A stretch of 64,000 nt of DNA from Campanula takesimana (Eukaryota > Streptophyta > Magnoliopsida > Asterales > Campanulaceae): NCBI GenBank assembly GCA_026119855.1, contig JAOWBW010000027.1:1590623-1654622 (forward strand), written 5' to 3'. Positions 11,685-22,444 of this stretch are shown one piece after another. The first letter of the stretch is position 1, and each line of letters begins with the position of its first letter. The notes beneath the pieces are model-generated. The model did not search any database, had not been told where the DNA came from, and saw only the letters and a program-made list of their open reading frames with translations. The position numbers were made by a program, and so were the translations under genes.

Positions 11685-14438
11685 ATGGTGACTGAATCAA
11701 ACAAATCAACAACTTCTGGGACTCCTGTTGTGACTCCAACTGGAACCGGTGCTAGTGTGATGGGTGGTCCACAGATTGTGCACATCACCTCGCATGCCGA
11801 GAAGCCAGAAAAATTTGTTGGCCTCGATTTCAAGAGGTGGTAACAAAAGATGCATTTCTACTTGACCACCATCAGCTTGGTTAAGTATCTGAAAGAAGAA
11901 ATGCCAATTGTGGCTGCGGATGAGACTGATGTGACAACCCTGGCTACGGCTGAAGCATGAAAGCATGGGGAATACCTGTGCAAGAATCATATTCTGAATG
12001 GCTTGTCTGATTCTCTTTACAAAGTGTTTAGAGAGAAGAATAATGCCAAAGAATTGTGGGAGTCCTTAGACCATAAGTACACGGTGGAGGATGCGGGAAC
12101 AAAGAAGTTCATTGTATCTCGCTTCCTTGATTTCAAAATGGTGGACTCTAAGAATGTGAAGTCCCAAGTGGATGAATTGCAATTGATTTTGCATGAGGTG
12201 CTTGCCGAGGGTATGGTCATTTGTGAAAAGTTTCAAGTAGCTTCTATTATTGAGAAGTTGCCTCCCGCTTGGAACGATTTTAAGAACTACCTGAAGCACA
12301 AGCGAAAGGAGATGAGTGTTGAAGGCTTGATTCTTCGACTAAGCATTGAAAAAAACAATAGGGCTGCGGAGAGGAAGTTTACCCATAGTGTTCCTAAAGC
12401 CCATGTGGTGGAACATGGCCAAAGTTCAAAAGGCAAAGGCCATGGCAAGGGTAAAGGAAAATATGTGGCAAAACAGTCCCATTTGGGACCAAAAGGTGGT
12501 ATTTCAAAAAAGAAATTCATGGGAACGTGCTACAATTGTGGTGGTGAAGGCCACAAGTCTGCTACTTGTAGGTTGCCTAAGAAACCTCGTGAGATAAACA
12601 TGGTGGAGGAAATCTCAAGGGATGTTTCCGAGATGAATCTTTGTGCGGTAATATCCGAAGTGAATTTGGTGGGTTCAAACCCAAATCAATGGTGGATTGA
12701 CACCGGGGCTACTAGACATGTGTGTTCCAATAAGGAAATGTTTAGTACTTTTGAAGATTTTGAAAATGGTGAAAAGCTTTTTGTGGGGAATTCGGCTACT
12801 TCTGACATTAAGGGTCATGGCAAAGTAGTTTTGAAGATGACTTCTGGGAAGGAACTGACTCTCAGCAATGTTTTGTATGTGCCTGAGATCAGGAAGAATT
12901 TGGTGTCCGGTTCGCTATTGAACAAGCACGGATTTCGTATTGTGTTTGAGTCTGATGTTTTAACATTGTCCAAGAATGGAATGTTTGTTGGTAAAGGGTT
13001 TGTAAATGATGGGATGTTTAAGCTCAGTGTAATGGTTGTTAAACCAAAGAATAATGAAATGAACAAATCTTCTGTTTATCTGCTTGAGTCTTCCCATTTG
13101 TGGCATGGTAGACTAGGACATGTTAATTATGATACTTTGCGTAGATTAATTAACATGAATTGCATACCAAAGTTCAAAGTTGATTGCAAACATAAGTGTG
13201 AAACTTGTGTAGAAGCAAAATTTGCAAAACCTTCATTCCATTCAATTGAAAGAAAGTGTGAATCACTCGACTTAGTCCACACAGACTTATGTGACTTTAA
13301 GTCAACACAATCAAGAGGTGGAAATATGTACTTTATGACTTTTGTCGATGATAGTACAAAGTATTGCTATGTGTATCTCCTCAAAAGTAAAGATGAGGCA
13401 ATAGAGAAGTTTGTTCTCTATAAAAATGAAGTCGAGAATCAACTTAACCGGAAAATAAAGGTGCTAAGAAGTGATCGTGGAGGAGAGTATGAATCTCCAT
13501 TTGAAGGAATTTGTGCTCAACATGGAATAAAACATGTAACCACGGCACCTTATACACCCCAATAAAATAGTGTTGCCGAACGCAAGAATCAGACATTGAA
13601 AGAAATGATGAATGCCATGTTGATAAGTTCGGGATTACCTTCTAACATGTAGGGTGAAACTGTGTTGTCAGCTAACTACGTGTTAAAGAAGGTACCTCGA
13701 AAGAAATTGAACAAGAGCCCCTATGAATCGTGGCATGGAAGAGCGCCATCCTACCAATACTTGCGAGTGTGGGGATGTCTTACAAAGGTAGCAGTACCTC
13801 CACCTAAAAAGGTGAAAATTGGGCCTAAAACTGTAGATTGCATATTTATTGGGTATGCTCATAACAGTAGTGCTTATAGGTTCCTTGTGTATGAATCGAA
13901 AAATCAAGATATACACAAGAACACTATAATGGAATCTAGGGATGTTTCTTTCTTTGAGAATGTATTCCCGTGCAAGCCAAGAAATGAGGCAAGCTCATCA
14001 ACACGGGTACAAGACTCAATAGAAGAAGAACACATTCAAGATCAAAGTGAAGAAGTTGAGGTGGAACCTCGATGAAGTAAAAGAGCAAGAGTAGAAAAAT
14101 CATTTGGGAGGGATTTTCTGACTTACATGCTCGAAAGTGAACCACGAAGTTATAAAGAAGCTGTGAATTCTTCTGAAGGACCTTTGTGGAAAGAAGCCAT
14201 CAAAAGTGAGATTGATTCCATTTTGCAAAATCATACTTGGGAACTAGTGGATCTTCCTCCGGGAAGTAAACCACTTGGATATAAGTGGATTTTCAAACGG
14301 AAAATGAAACCAGATGGCATAATTGATAAGTATAAGGCCAGACTTGTAATTAAAGGTTACAAACAGAAAGAAGGCCTTGATTATTTTGATACGTATTCTC
14401 CTGTCACAAGAATAACGTCAATAAGAGTTGTGCTTATT
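11685..14438 (+). pseudogene. Copia-A gag-protease-integrase-RT (5' part), broken
   Basis: The frame starts at the ATG at 11685. Gag contains the Copia-type segment with KELWESLDHKYTV, followed by a zinc knuckle CYNCGGEGHKSATC and the protease motif WIDTGATRHV. The integrase shows the GRLGH zinc motif with CETC, then DLVHTDLCDF, SDRGGEYES and the final part after the stop at 13563. The RT start reads WKEAIKSEIDSI and KARLVIKGYKQKEGLDYFDTYSPV. Five in-frame stops interrupt it, at 11841 (TAA), 11958 (TGA), 13563 (TAA), 13650 (TAG) and 14073 (TGA). From the surrounding residues each can be explained by one C-to-T or G-to-A transition. The frame ends at 14438, where a foreign segment is inserted. 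Confidence 0.85.
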
Positions 14439-14764
14439 TCTTCTATTTATTTCATTATTATTCCGCTGCATAAGTCAACATACACACACTGCACCTCAAG
14501 ATAGTCGGCCTACTCTGCCAAGATAGTCGACCTCTTGTGTACTAATATTTTACCTGTTTAAGTGTTTAAGTAAAACAGGTTCTTTCAATTGGCACCAGAG
14601 CTGGTTTCTAAAAGACTTAAGTGTCTTCAAGCTTAACATCTTGTGAAGGATCCAGAAGCACTAACATCATGCCTCAACCCAGAAGAAACAATGAGAAAGA
14701 CATTCCACATATTGATGACTGTGGATCATTTGAAATATTCTCTTCCAAGATCAAGACTTACATT
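14439..14764 (+). repeat. foreign LTR-end, primer-site and gag fragment inside pol
   Basis: Reverse transcriptase is interrupted between ATT (14436-14438) and GCC (14765-14767), and the frame resumes after 326 bp. The insert has an LTR-tail-like stretch ending TTCTTTCA near 14590, then TTGGCACCAGAGC, a variant of the iMet primer site. A leader follows, then an ATG at about 14669 opening a short Copia gag start (MPQPRRNNEKDIPHID). It is thus the junction region of another Copia element. A template switch during reverse transcription explains it better than an ordinary insertion, because no clear TSD is seen. Confidence 0.7.
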
Positions 14765-16030
14765 GCCGCATTGCGCAATCTTGAAGTGCATCAAATGGAT
14801 GTAAAGACTGCCTTTCTAAATGGTGATTTAGATGAGGAGATTTACATGGAACAACCTGAAGGGTTTGTTGCACCAGGGCATGAAAAGAAAGTGTGCAAAT
14901 TAGTAAAGTCTTTATATGGCTTGAAACAAGCACCAAAACAATGGCATCAAAAATTTGATCGAGCCATGATGGAAAGTAGATTCAAGATAAATGAATGTGA
15001 CAAGTGTGTATATACTAAAAACACTGAAAATGGCTATGTCATTTTATGTCTTTATGTAGATGACATTCTTATCATAGGAAGTTGTGAAAAAATGATCAAA
15101 TCCACAAAAGATATGTTAAACTCGAAGTTTGACATGAAAGACATGGGAGTAGCTGATGTGATTCTTGGAGTGAAAATTTCTAAGATATCCAATGGACTTG
15201 TATTGAGCCAGGCTCATTATGTGGATAAAATTCTTGAGAAATTTAGCAAGGATGACAATGGAATAGCTAACACTCCAATTGACACAAGTCAACATCTATC
15301 AAAGAATAGAGGAGAACCAGTTTCTCAACCAGAGTATTCAAGGATAATTGGAAGTCTAATGTACCTAATGAGTTGCACAAGACCAGATATTGCTTACGCT
15401 GTTAGCAAACTGAGTCGGTACACAAGTAATCCTGGAGCGGATCATTGGAAGGGTATTGTGAGAGTACTTAGATACTTGAGACATACTCGTGACTATGGAT
15501 TACATTATACTAGACATCCAGGAGTGATTGAAGGGTATAGCGATGCTAATTGGATATCTGATATCAAAGATTCAAAGTCTACAAGTGGATATGTATTCAC
15601 ATTAGCAGGTGCGGCTATATCATGGAAATCTTCTAAGCAGACTGTTATAGCTAGATCCACGATGGAATCTGAGTTCATAGCATTGGACAAATGTGGGGAA
15701 GAAGCGGAGTGGCTACGCCAATTCCTAGAAGATATTCCAAAATGGACAAAGCCAGTGCCACCAATATGCATACATTGCGATAGTCAATCTGCAATTGGCA
15801 GGGCGCAAAGCAACATGTACAATGGTAAGTCGAGACATATTCGTCGAAGACATAATACCATAAGACAACTACTCTCAACTGGTACTATCTCCATTGACTA
15901 TGTGAAGTCAAAGGATAACATAGCGGATCCGTTAACCAAATGGTTAAACAGAGAGGTAGTTGTGAGATCGACAAGGGGAATGGGTTTAAAGCCTCTTGAG
16001 AAGTTAACCACTGCGGAAAACCCTACCTAG
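14765..16030 (+). pseudogene. Copia-A reverse transcriptase and RNase H
   Basis: Past the foreign segment the pol frame is open to the TAG at 16028. It shows the RT core (LEVHQMDVKTAFLNG, SLYGLKQAPKQW), the catalytic LYVDDILI, and an RNase H with GYSDANWISD and RSTMESEFIALDKC. It ends with the usual ADPLTK segment. No internal stop is visible, so this half is far better preserved than the 5' half, but it cannot be translated as part of the polyprotein because the 326-bp insert shifts the frame. Confidence 0.85.
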
Positions 16031-16547
16031 CTGCTGGAGATCCCAAGATCTAGGTTCAAAAGGGACCACCTAACCGTTAAAAGACTTGTAGCGTCACTGT
16101 GGGGATAAACCCCATACCCATTCCTATATAAAAGTGACATCCCGAGATGAATGAGGTTAAGTCAATGGCTTTTAATGATTCTTGTGGAGTAAACCGGGTT
16201 ACTTAGAAGAATCACCTATGTGGGAGAGAAGTGGGGCCGCTTCGAGGAGAATTGTGTGAGGCTCAATTCTTAGACCCTCTCACAAAACCAGGCATTGTGT
16301 TCCAGGGCCACAATGGACACAACCATGAGAACTGAATTATGTTAGGGAGATACCTGTGTAGAAGTATATGATTGGCTACACAAAAAGCTGAACAGTTCAA
16401 GGACATCGTATCTACTGATTAGCGAGTAGAATAAGTATACATCTACGAAGGTTGGTTCAAAGGGCAAACCCCATACGTATCCTATGCAGGTTTTCTACTG
16501 TTGGACTTTATCACCAAATTCCTCATAATTTCCTTCATGTGGAGAAT
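16031..16547 (+). other. Copia-A 3' untranslated region and polypurine tract
   Basis: About 500 bp of non-coding sequence lies between the pol stop and the 3' LTR. The last bases, ATGTGGAGAAT at 16537-16547, serve as a weak polypurine tract. No other feature was seen. Confidence 0.6.
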
Positions 16548-17544
16548 TGTTGGAAATAAGTGTATTTTTGGTGTATTTGTGAAGGAAATATGATGTATTT
16601 TCGTGATAAATAATTTGTCGAAAGACAAAATTGTTTGTGGGTTTGTGTTCTACTCCGTGAGGACATTGAGATAATGTATTTATTTGTCCAATTTGGTGTT
16701 GGGACGAATGAGTTACAAAGGCTTAAAGTTGATGGGTTGAAGTGGGGATATTGGCATTATCCCACATTGAAAAAAGATGTAAAAGGAAGCTAGTTTAAAG
16801 GCTTTAGCACTTGAGTAGTGTGTAAGCTTGTATGGCATAGAGGCTCTCTCTCGCGCGTAGGGGGGTGCAAATCATGGACCCAAATTGGCTTGCATCGACC
16901 GAACTCATGTGTGCGCGCATCCTGCGGACACGAATGTAGCACCGATTTGGCTTGTCCGTGCTAGCTCACCTTTTGCTATTATTTTTTATTTTCAGTCAAA
17001 AATTTCTGCTCAAAACAGATTCAACCCATCTGAAATGGAATATCAAATGAAGAGACATGCCTTATCTTACAAAGGATTAGGCCCATCTTCAAATTAATTT
17101 TGACTCTTGGACAGTCTGTGGAGCAGTATATATAGAGTATTGCACAGACCAGTTGGATATACAATTTTCGAATTACACAAAGATTTCCACCAGTTCCTTA
17201 CAGTCTCTTCTTGTTGCATATTGTTCATTCTCCCTTTCGCCTCCTGCATTACATATCAATAGGTGATACTGTCCGGGCACTTATTCAGTTCGCCGGAATC
17301 TCATAGTGCTGTGAAGCCTCCGGTTCGCGCGAGTAATCCTGGGAGACTAGCGTCCAAAGGTATCCTCGAGCACTTACGGTGAGGGGACGAATAAGTCTTA
17401 AGGACAGTGTGTTCAAACACACGGCTCGGTACAAACGAATTTCTGTCCAGTTCTATTTCTGTTTGAATATCCAGTTTGTTATTTATTTATTATTTATTTC
17501 TGTATTTCTGTATTTCTAATTCTTTCTTGTAGATTCTTATAACA
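16548..17544 (+). repeat. 3' LTR of Copia-A
   Basis: This is the counterpart of 10595-11592, one base shorter, with the same ends. It is followed directly by the TSD ACTTT at 17545-17549. About 100 bp of intron separate it from exon 2 of the host gene. Confidence 0.93.
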
Positions 17545-17648
17545 ACTTTAGGATTGTACAAAGGCATGATCAGAAAAAAAAAAAAATGGACCACAATAAA
17601 TATGTTTTCAAGTACCAAATAAATGCGGTTGACCAAAAAAGGACTTAC

Positions 17649-17807
17649 CAAAATTATGAACCGAGAGAGGTGGTTGAAGTGTTGAACGGCAATCCGTTAA
17701 GGTGACCACTCCGTACTTTTTCGGGCGGTGTTTGGAGGAGGAATGGGCGGTTATCAAGGCTGCCGCCGCCAACGCTCCGCATAGCTTAATCCCCCTTTCT
17801 TGCAACC
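17649..17807 (-). CDS. host acyltransferase-like gene, exon 2 (apparently one base short)
   Basis: The exon is bounded by the acceptor TTTTGGCAG before 17807 and by the donor GTAAGT at 17648-17643. It codes for a segment with RGIKLCGALAAAALITAHSSSKH and KKYGVVTLTDCRSTLQPPLSVHNF. Exon 1 ends in phase 0 at its best donor, and exon 3 needs one base from exon 2. The exon should therefore be 3n+1 long, but it is 159 bp. From the canonical acceptor the frame reads through the G run at 17791-17795 and meets a TGA. A one-base loss in that run would explain it. The alternative is a donor four bases further on in exon 1, after GTAA, which also restores phase. The exon is either a broken allele, a sequencing or assembly error, or unusually spliced. 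Confidence 0.65.
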
Positions 17808-18330
17808 CTGCCAAAATTAAATAAATCAATATTGAAGTATTAATATCGAAAATATTGAAATTACTAGAAAAAACGGGTTTAAAAATGATTCATTTTGCAT
17901 TGGTTCGAATGAGCGTTGCTACTCAACCCCCCCCCCCCCCCCAAAGAAATCTCTAAATATACCCACATTCGTATTTTAAAAAGTTGTATTGTACAACATT
18001 TTAAGCATGAGGTGGGTGTGCTTAAGAAATCAAATGGATGTGAATAGTAACATTCAAAATTGTTTTCACATCTAACTTTAAAATGTGGTATTATCCGGGG
18101 AAAAAAAACAGTCATTCATTATTTTTTTAATTACCGAATAATGATCATGTGGCGATCAGGTCAGCAGGATCTTCTACCTAACGATCCATACTGACCGAAT
18201 AATAATTATGGGGGGTTAGGACAGCAGGATCTATTATCTAGTGATCCATAACAATCTTTCTATCACAATATCAGTACTTTACCAAATTATCTAATCACAA
18301 AAATGGTGGAGTTGAGAATTTATTACTTAC
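17808..18330 (-). other. intron 1 with a C16 tract and a 60-bp duplication
   Basis: This 523-bp intron has donor GTAAGT at 18330-18325 and acceptor CAG at 17810-17808. It contains a run of 16 C on the plus strand at 17927-17942. Two imperfect tandem copies of a 60-bp unit (18134-18253) share CCGAATAAT, CAGCAGGATCT and GATCCATA. No gene is inside. Confidence 0.7.
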
Positions 18331-19086
18331 ATCTAGTACCAAATCAGTTTGTTGTTTATCCATTTGCAATTTGACCACCGCAGTTGACCTTGGGCTCTTG
18401 ACATCCTTAAACTTCAAATTTGTCAATCTAAATGAGTTGATAGAGTACCCTAACATGTCCATCCCATGAGCCCACAAAGTTTTCTTTGCCTTTCCTGTAG
18501 GAATAAGATCCTCTATTCCCAAACTAACCTCCATCTTCTCTATGCCCTTCTCAGTCCCCTCCCTCTTCACCACCACCACCAACTCCATCAACTCATGAAG
18601 CAACGACACTGCCGTGATGGGATCACACACCGCCGCGTGTAGCCTGAGCGCCAGAGCCCATTTCGCATCGGGGAGCGCATACACGTCAGCAAACAACACG
18701 TGCGGGCTCCCCGCACCGAGATCAGACCACGAGTTGATATTCAACTCGTGCTCGAGGATCAAGTGGAAGGGGGAGAGGGAGATGTTGGATGGGTTGGAAA
18801 GGGTTTGGAGAAGATCCGAGGTGGCGGCGAGATCGAACGATTTTAGGGGTAGGGTTGGGGTAGGGGGTATGATGAAGGAGAAGGTGTTTGTGGAGGTGTT
18901 TTTGTGTAGCATGGATTTGAGGATAGGGTGGGAATTTTGGAGTTTGTGGAGGGCGTTTTGGAGAAGTGGAATGTCTGGCTCTTTTGATACTTGGAGTGCT
19001 AAAACTGCTATTCCAGTGCCACAGGACACTGCCTTGCACCAATTGGCTTCTGTGCCACCCAATAATCTACCCTTGAGCTCAGACAT
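18331..19086 (-). CDS. host acyltransferase-like gene, exon 1
   Basis: The first exon has 252 codons, from the ATG at 19084-19086 to the donor GTAAGT just past LVLD. The protein begins MSELKGRLLGGTEANWC and contains LALQVSKEPDIPLLQNALHKLQNSHPIL, the usual N-terminal pattern of plant CAT/condensation acyltransferase-like proteins. It also has a LRLHAAVCDPITAVSLLHEL segment, in which His and Asp are spaced HxxxxD, unlike the HxxxD of BAHD enzymes. The substrate is unknown. A TATA box lies 75 bp upstream and a CA repeat directly before the ATG. With exons 2 and 3 the protein would be about 453 residues, a normal length for the group. This identification rests on remembered likeness and is moderate. 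Confidence 0.75.
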
Positions 19087-19088
19087 TA

Positions 19089-19110
19089 GTGTGTGTGTGT
19101 GTGTGTGTGT
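19089..19110. repeat. (GT)11 microsatellite in the 5' leader
   Basis: Eleven GT units on the plus strand read as (AC)11 on the mRNA strand and end two bases before the start codon of the host gene. Such a repeat is expected to vary in length between individuals. Confidence 0.95.
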
Positions 19111-19160
19111 TTTGGAGCACTAGATATGATATTGGAATATTAGAGAAAATCTTTGGTGTT

Positions 19161-19167
19161 ATTTATA
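19161..19167 (-). promoter_or_regulatory. TATA box of the host gene
   Basis: TATAAAT on the minus strand lies about 75 bp upstream of the start codon, which leaves room for a short leader that includes the CA repeat. Further upstream there is a GAT/GAA run (about 19187-19212). No other promoter motif was assigned. Confidence 0.6.
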
Positions 19168-19367
19168 GACATAGATATGGAAATGGAGAAGATGAAGATG
19201 AAGATGAAGAAAGAGAAAGCACATGGCAAATGAAAAAAAATAAAAAAATAGTCCCATTTATGCTAATTTAGTTTTTGATTTATTTATGGTTTATTTTCTT
19301 CTTTTGTACCAATTAGTTGAAAAATTATGAGGGGTCTAACTTAGAGTGCAATCATATTGCGTAGCAA

Positions 19368-19789
19368 TTAGGGCTGTAAACGAGTCGAGCTTTGTTGAGT
19401 TTGGGGTGTCGAGCTTGAGCTTATTTACAACTTATCGAGCTCGAGCCCACTTGTTTGTTCGAGCTTGAGTCGAATCGAGCTCGCGAACAACTCCAGTCGA
19501 TCGAACTCGAGTTTTAACGAGCCGAGCTCGAGTTTAGGCTTATTTTTCTATAAAAATGTGTTCTTTACGAGTTTATCGAACCGAGTTCGAGCCGGTCGTA
19601 AACAAAAATTTAAGTTTAATTAGCTCATCGAGCCGAACTCGAGCTTTTAACGAGCTAAACGAGTCGAACACCGTCGGCTCGATTACTTAATGAGCATGAA
19701 ACTCGGTTCAAGCTCGAATCGAGTTACAACTCGTGCCCACTCGAGTTCGAGCTTTTTCGAGCCGAGCTCAAGCCGGCTCAGTTTGCATA
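19368..19789. repeat. GAGCTCGAG-rich dispersed repeat, hAT-like
   Basis: It begins AGGGCTGTAAACGAGTCGAG, a start often seen in plant hAT-related repeats. For about 420 bp it consists of GAGCTCGAG, CGAGCCGAG and related words on both strands. The right end GTTTGCATAACAACC is a poor match to an inverted TAGGGCTG terminus. Limits are approximate. Confidence 0.5.
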
Positions 19790-20184
19790 ACAACCAATTG
19801 AATTGACAGTCAATTTCTGCCCTTCGTTTTTAAATATACCCCCAAAATTTTGTAGGCGTTGTGATCCAAAGTTGGCCTCTTCTTTCCACTCAAATCTGCT
19901 TATATAAAATTCGGTCATCTAGTCTGCTACACAATTGGACTGCCTACGCCTACACCTAACTTAGAGAGAGAGGGGGTAGAAAAAAAATAGTCCAAAGAAA
20001 GAGAAAAAAAGGACAATTTAACAAATAATAAATTGTACATTCTGAAGTAAAACTTGTACATTTTCAAAAAAAAAAAAACAGTGGCATATTAATTTGGACA
20101 GTAAAGCAGCTAGACCGTTGGATGCGGAAAAAAAAACTTTCCCAATAGTAACTGTTTTTTTAAAGGCTCTCATAAATTTAGGCA
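19790..20184. other. intergenic sequence
   Basis: This AT-rich stretch between two repeats holds A runs and a short GAGAGAGAG run near 19964. There is no coding frame. Its last nine bases, ATTTAGGCA, form the left target site of the Mutator-like element. Confidence 0.5.
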
Positions 20185-21006
20185 GGGTTAATTGCAATTT
20201 AGACCTTGAAGTACCATACCACCCTTTCAAGCGAACCCTGATATGTGTTTTTTGTCAAATCAGGTCATGATGATTTAAAAACACGTCAAATAAGGCCTTT
20301 TGACGGATTTCGTTAGAAAAGTCAGTTATGTAGCATGTGCTTGGCACGTGATAGACGGATTGGGTGAATTTGAAATGTTATTAGCTATTAAGGGGTTAAA
20401 TGAGTTATTTTTAAAATGAGGGGATGTTCCAACAAAAAAAATTATCCCCCATCTTTGTCTCCCTTCTTTCCAGTCACACCTACTCCCATCTCAAAAACTC
20501 AACCCTCCTGCCTCTCTCTCTACACCACCCACACCAGCCACCAACAAACATACCACCGTCCACCAACCCACCTCATCACCACCAGCACCCACCACCATCT
20601 ACCACCACCGGAAATCAGAAACACCAACCACCACCATCCGTCATAAACACACCACCATCAAACTTACGACCGTGCACAAAAAAAATTCCCCAAATTCGTC
20701 AATATTAACCCAACACAAGGGAAAAAAAAAAAACTTTCTTGATCTGCTTCCATTACCTAGAAAATTAGCTCATCTTCTTCCTCACAATGCACCAACATCA
20801 CCCAACAATATTAACCCAACACAAGGAAAAAAAAAAATAAAATAAACGCCCCGATTTCCCCTTCTTCACATCAGAGTCAACCAACCCAAGTCCAATTAAC
20901 CTCCCATCTCTAAATCTGATAAAATTTGTGACAATGAAGAAACAATAACCCTTAATTTCGAACTCACACTTGGACAAACATGTTCATCCACAAAAATACA
21001 CTGGAA

Positions 21007-21324
21007 TCAGATGTGGTTTAATGAACAAAAGAAACAACAGAAATTGGGAAGAGAATTAGGGGCATCGTTGGGAACGAGATGTATAAATGTGGAAGTGAGA
21101 ACGTCGCCGGCAAAATTGGGAAGAGAATCGTTAGCCATAAAGTGGAGGCGGGGAGGAGGACGTTTAGGGCGGGGTAGAGAGAAGGGAGTTTGCCGCCATG
21201 GGAGGAGCGGATCGAGTGGCCAGATTCGACGGAAGGAAGGGGCGGAGGAGGCAAGATCTGCCGACGACGGACTGAGAGGAGGGGGCGGAGACGAAACCTC
21301 AGACATCTTGCCACCCGGCGGCAC
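21007..21324 (-). other. GC-rich open stretch inside the Mutator-like element
   Basis: A 105-codon minus-strand frame is rich in Pro, Ser and Leu (SSPPPPLSPSSADLASS, FRRIWPLDPLLP). Its base composition is clearly richer in GC than its neighbourhood. I do not recognise a family. It could be a captured exon or 5' region of a host gene, or a chance frame in low-complexity DNA. Confidence 0.35.
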
Positions 21325-21384
21325 TGGATTGGCGGCGTTGGAGTTTATACGGCGTGGAGAAGAGGAGCGGCGTAAAAAAAATTA

Positions 21385-21642
21385 CTCCCTCTGTCCCTAA
21401 ATGATTGTCCAAATTTCATTTTAAGGGACATCTGAAAATCTCAACTCTTTGTACAATTTGGTGGCAAAGATTCATATATAATCTTGTAATCTCATTTCCA
21501 AACATTTAGTTTTGCAAGTATAAAGAGACCGGTGAAAAAAAATCGAAACAAAATATTTAGGGACAAAGTTGTGTTAAAAAAAGACACTCATTTTGGGACA
21601 AAGATTTCTTGAAAATTGACACTCATTTAGGGACAGAGAGAG
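21385..21642. mobile_element. Stowaway MITE
   Basis: The element is 258 bp with inverted ends CTCCCTCTGTCCCTAAATG and, read on the other strand from the right, CTCTCTCTGTCCCTAAATG. It is flanked by TA at 21383-21384 and 21643-21644. These are the marks of Tc1/Mariner-type MITEs. It lies within the Mutator-like element, so it inserted later. Confidence 0.85.
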
Positions 21643-21950
21643 TATTTTTTTTGCCAGGAAAAGAATAAAATTATACATTTCTTTATTACTTATATATTAA
21701 TACTTTTTAATCCTTTAAGTTTCAAAATTTTCATTTAACCCCTTAATAGCTAATAACATTTCAAATTCACCCAATCCGTCTGTCACGTGCCAAGCACATG
21801 CTACATAACTGACTTTTCTAACGAAATCCGTCAAAAATGCCTTATTTGGCGAGTTTTTAAATCATCAAGACCTGATTTGACAAAAAAAACATATCAGGGT
21901 TCGCTTAGAAGAGTGGTATGGTACTTCAGGGTCTAAATTGCAATTAACCC

Positions 21951-22444
21951 ATTTAGGTAAGGGTAATTAATACATTAACATTAACTAAGGAATTGAATTA
22001 TTTCACCAGACAACCACTACTAACAATTTTGAATCTACTCCCACTAATTACGCTTCGACATTAATCTCAGCTTTCTCTGTACAAAATGCATGTTCTATGT
22101 TTACGTACAAGTAATAATGTGTTTGTTTGTATGATTTTGTTATTGTCCAAATGTTTTTATTTTTATTTTTTGGAAATCAAACATTGTCCAAAAGTTTAAC
22201 CAATCCTAAATTTGGAAAATATCAAATCTGTTGTAGTATTGTAAGGTATCTTGTCAATGCGTTTATGGAGTTAGATAATCGGCTAACTGAAATTATCATG
22301 TGCGTAAGAGTAATGTTAGGCTGGTTGGGTTAGTGCATATCGGGATGCATGACAATCGTAATAGTGGTCGTATGATGGAATTTGAGACGTACAACTTTAT
22401 TATTTTCTTTTTGAAGGAAGGAAGGAAAGAAAGACATTTTTTTA
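21951..22444. other. intergenic sequence
   Basis: No gene or clear repeat was seen between two Mutator-like elements. There are short T-rich runs and a GGAAGGAAGGAAAGAAAGA stretch near 22414. Confidence 0.5.

Larger units (their letters stand above)
10595..17544 (+). mobile_element. Copia-A, full-length decayed Ty1/Copia retrotransposon
   Basis: The element is 6,950 bp, bounded by LTRs 10595-11592 (998 bp) and 16548-17544 (997 bp) and by a perfect TSD, ACTTT, at 10590-10594 and 17545-17549. Gag, protease, integrase, reverse transcriptase and RNase H occur in Copia order on the plus strand. The coding part has five in-frame stops and a foreign 326-bp insert. By eye the LTRs differ at about 20 positions, near 2%, so the insertion is clearly older than Gypsy-A or Gypsy-B. 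It sits in the second intron of the host gene, opposite to its transcription. No standard tRNA-iMet primer site follows the 5' LTR, which is odd. Confidence 0.93.
20185..21950. mobile_element. Mutator-like element, possible Pack-MULE
   Basis: Long terminal inverted repeats of about 225 bp occupy 20185-20408 and 21725-21950. They begin GGGTTAATTGCAATTTAG and include the segment with AGTCAGTTATGTAGCATGTG. The flanks show a 9-bp duplication, ATTTAGGCA and ATTTAGGTA, with one mismatch; this length is typical of Mutator elements. No transposase is present. The interior holds a Stowaway (21385-21642) and a GC-rich stretch that may be captured gene sequence (21007-21324), hence the Pack-MULE suggestion. 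Confidence 0.8.

Noticed and set aside
18614..19123. Plus-strand frame of 169 codons opposite the host gene
   Set aside because: It is the antisense shadow of exon 1 and shows no domain. The minus frame has splice sites and family motifs.
20416..20708. Pro/His-rich plus-strand frame as a protein
   Set aside because: It is a translation of CCA/CAC simple sequence inside a Mutator-like element, with no domain and no conserved start.
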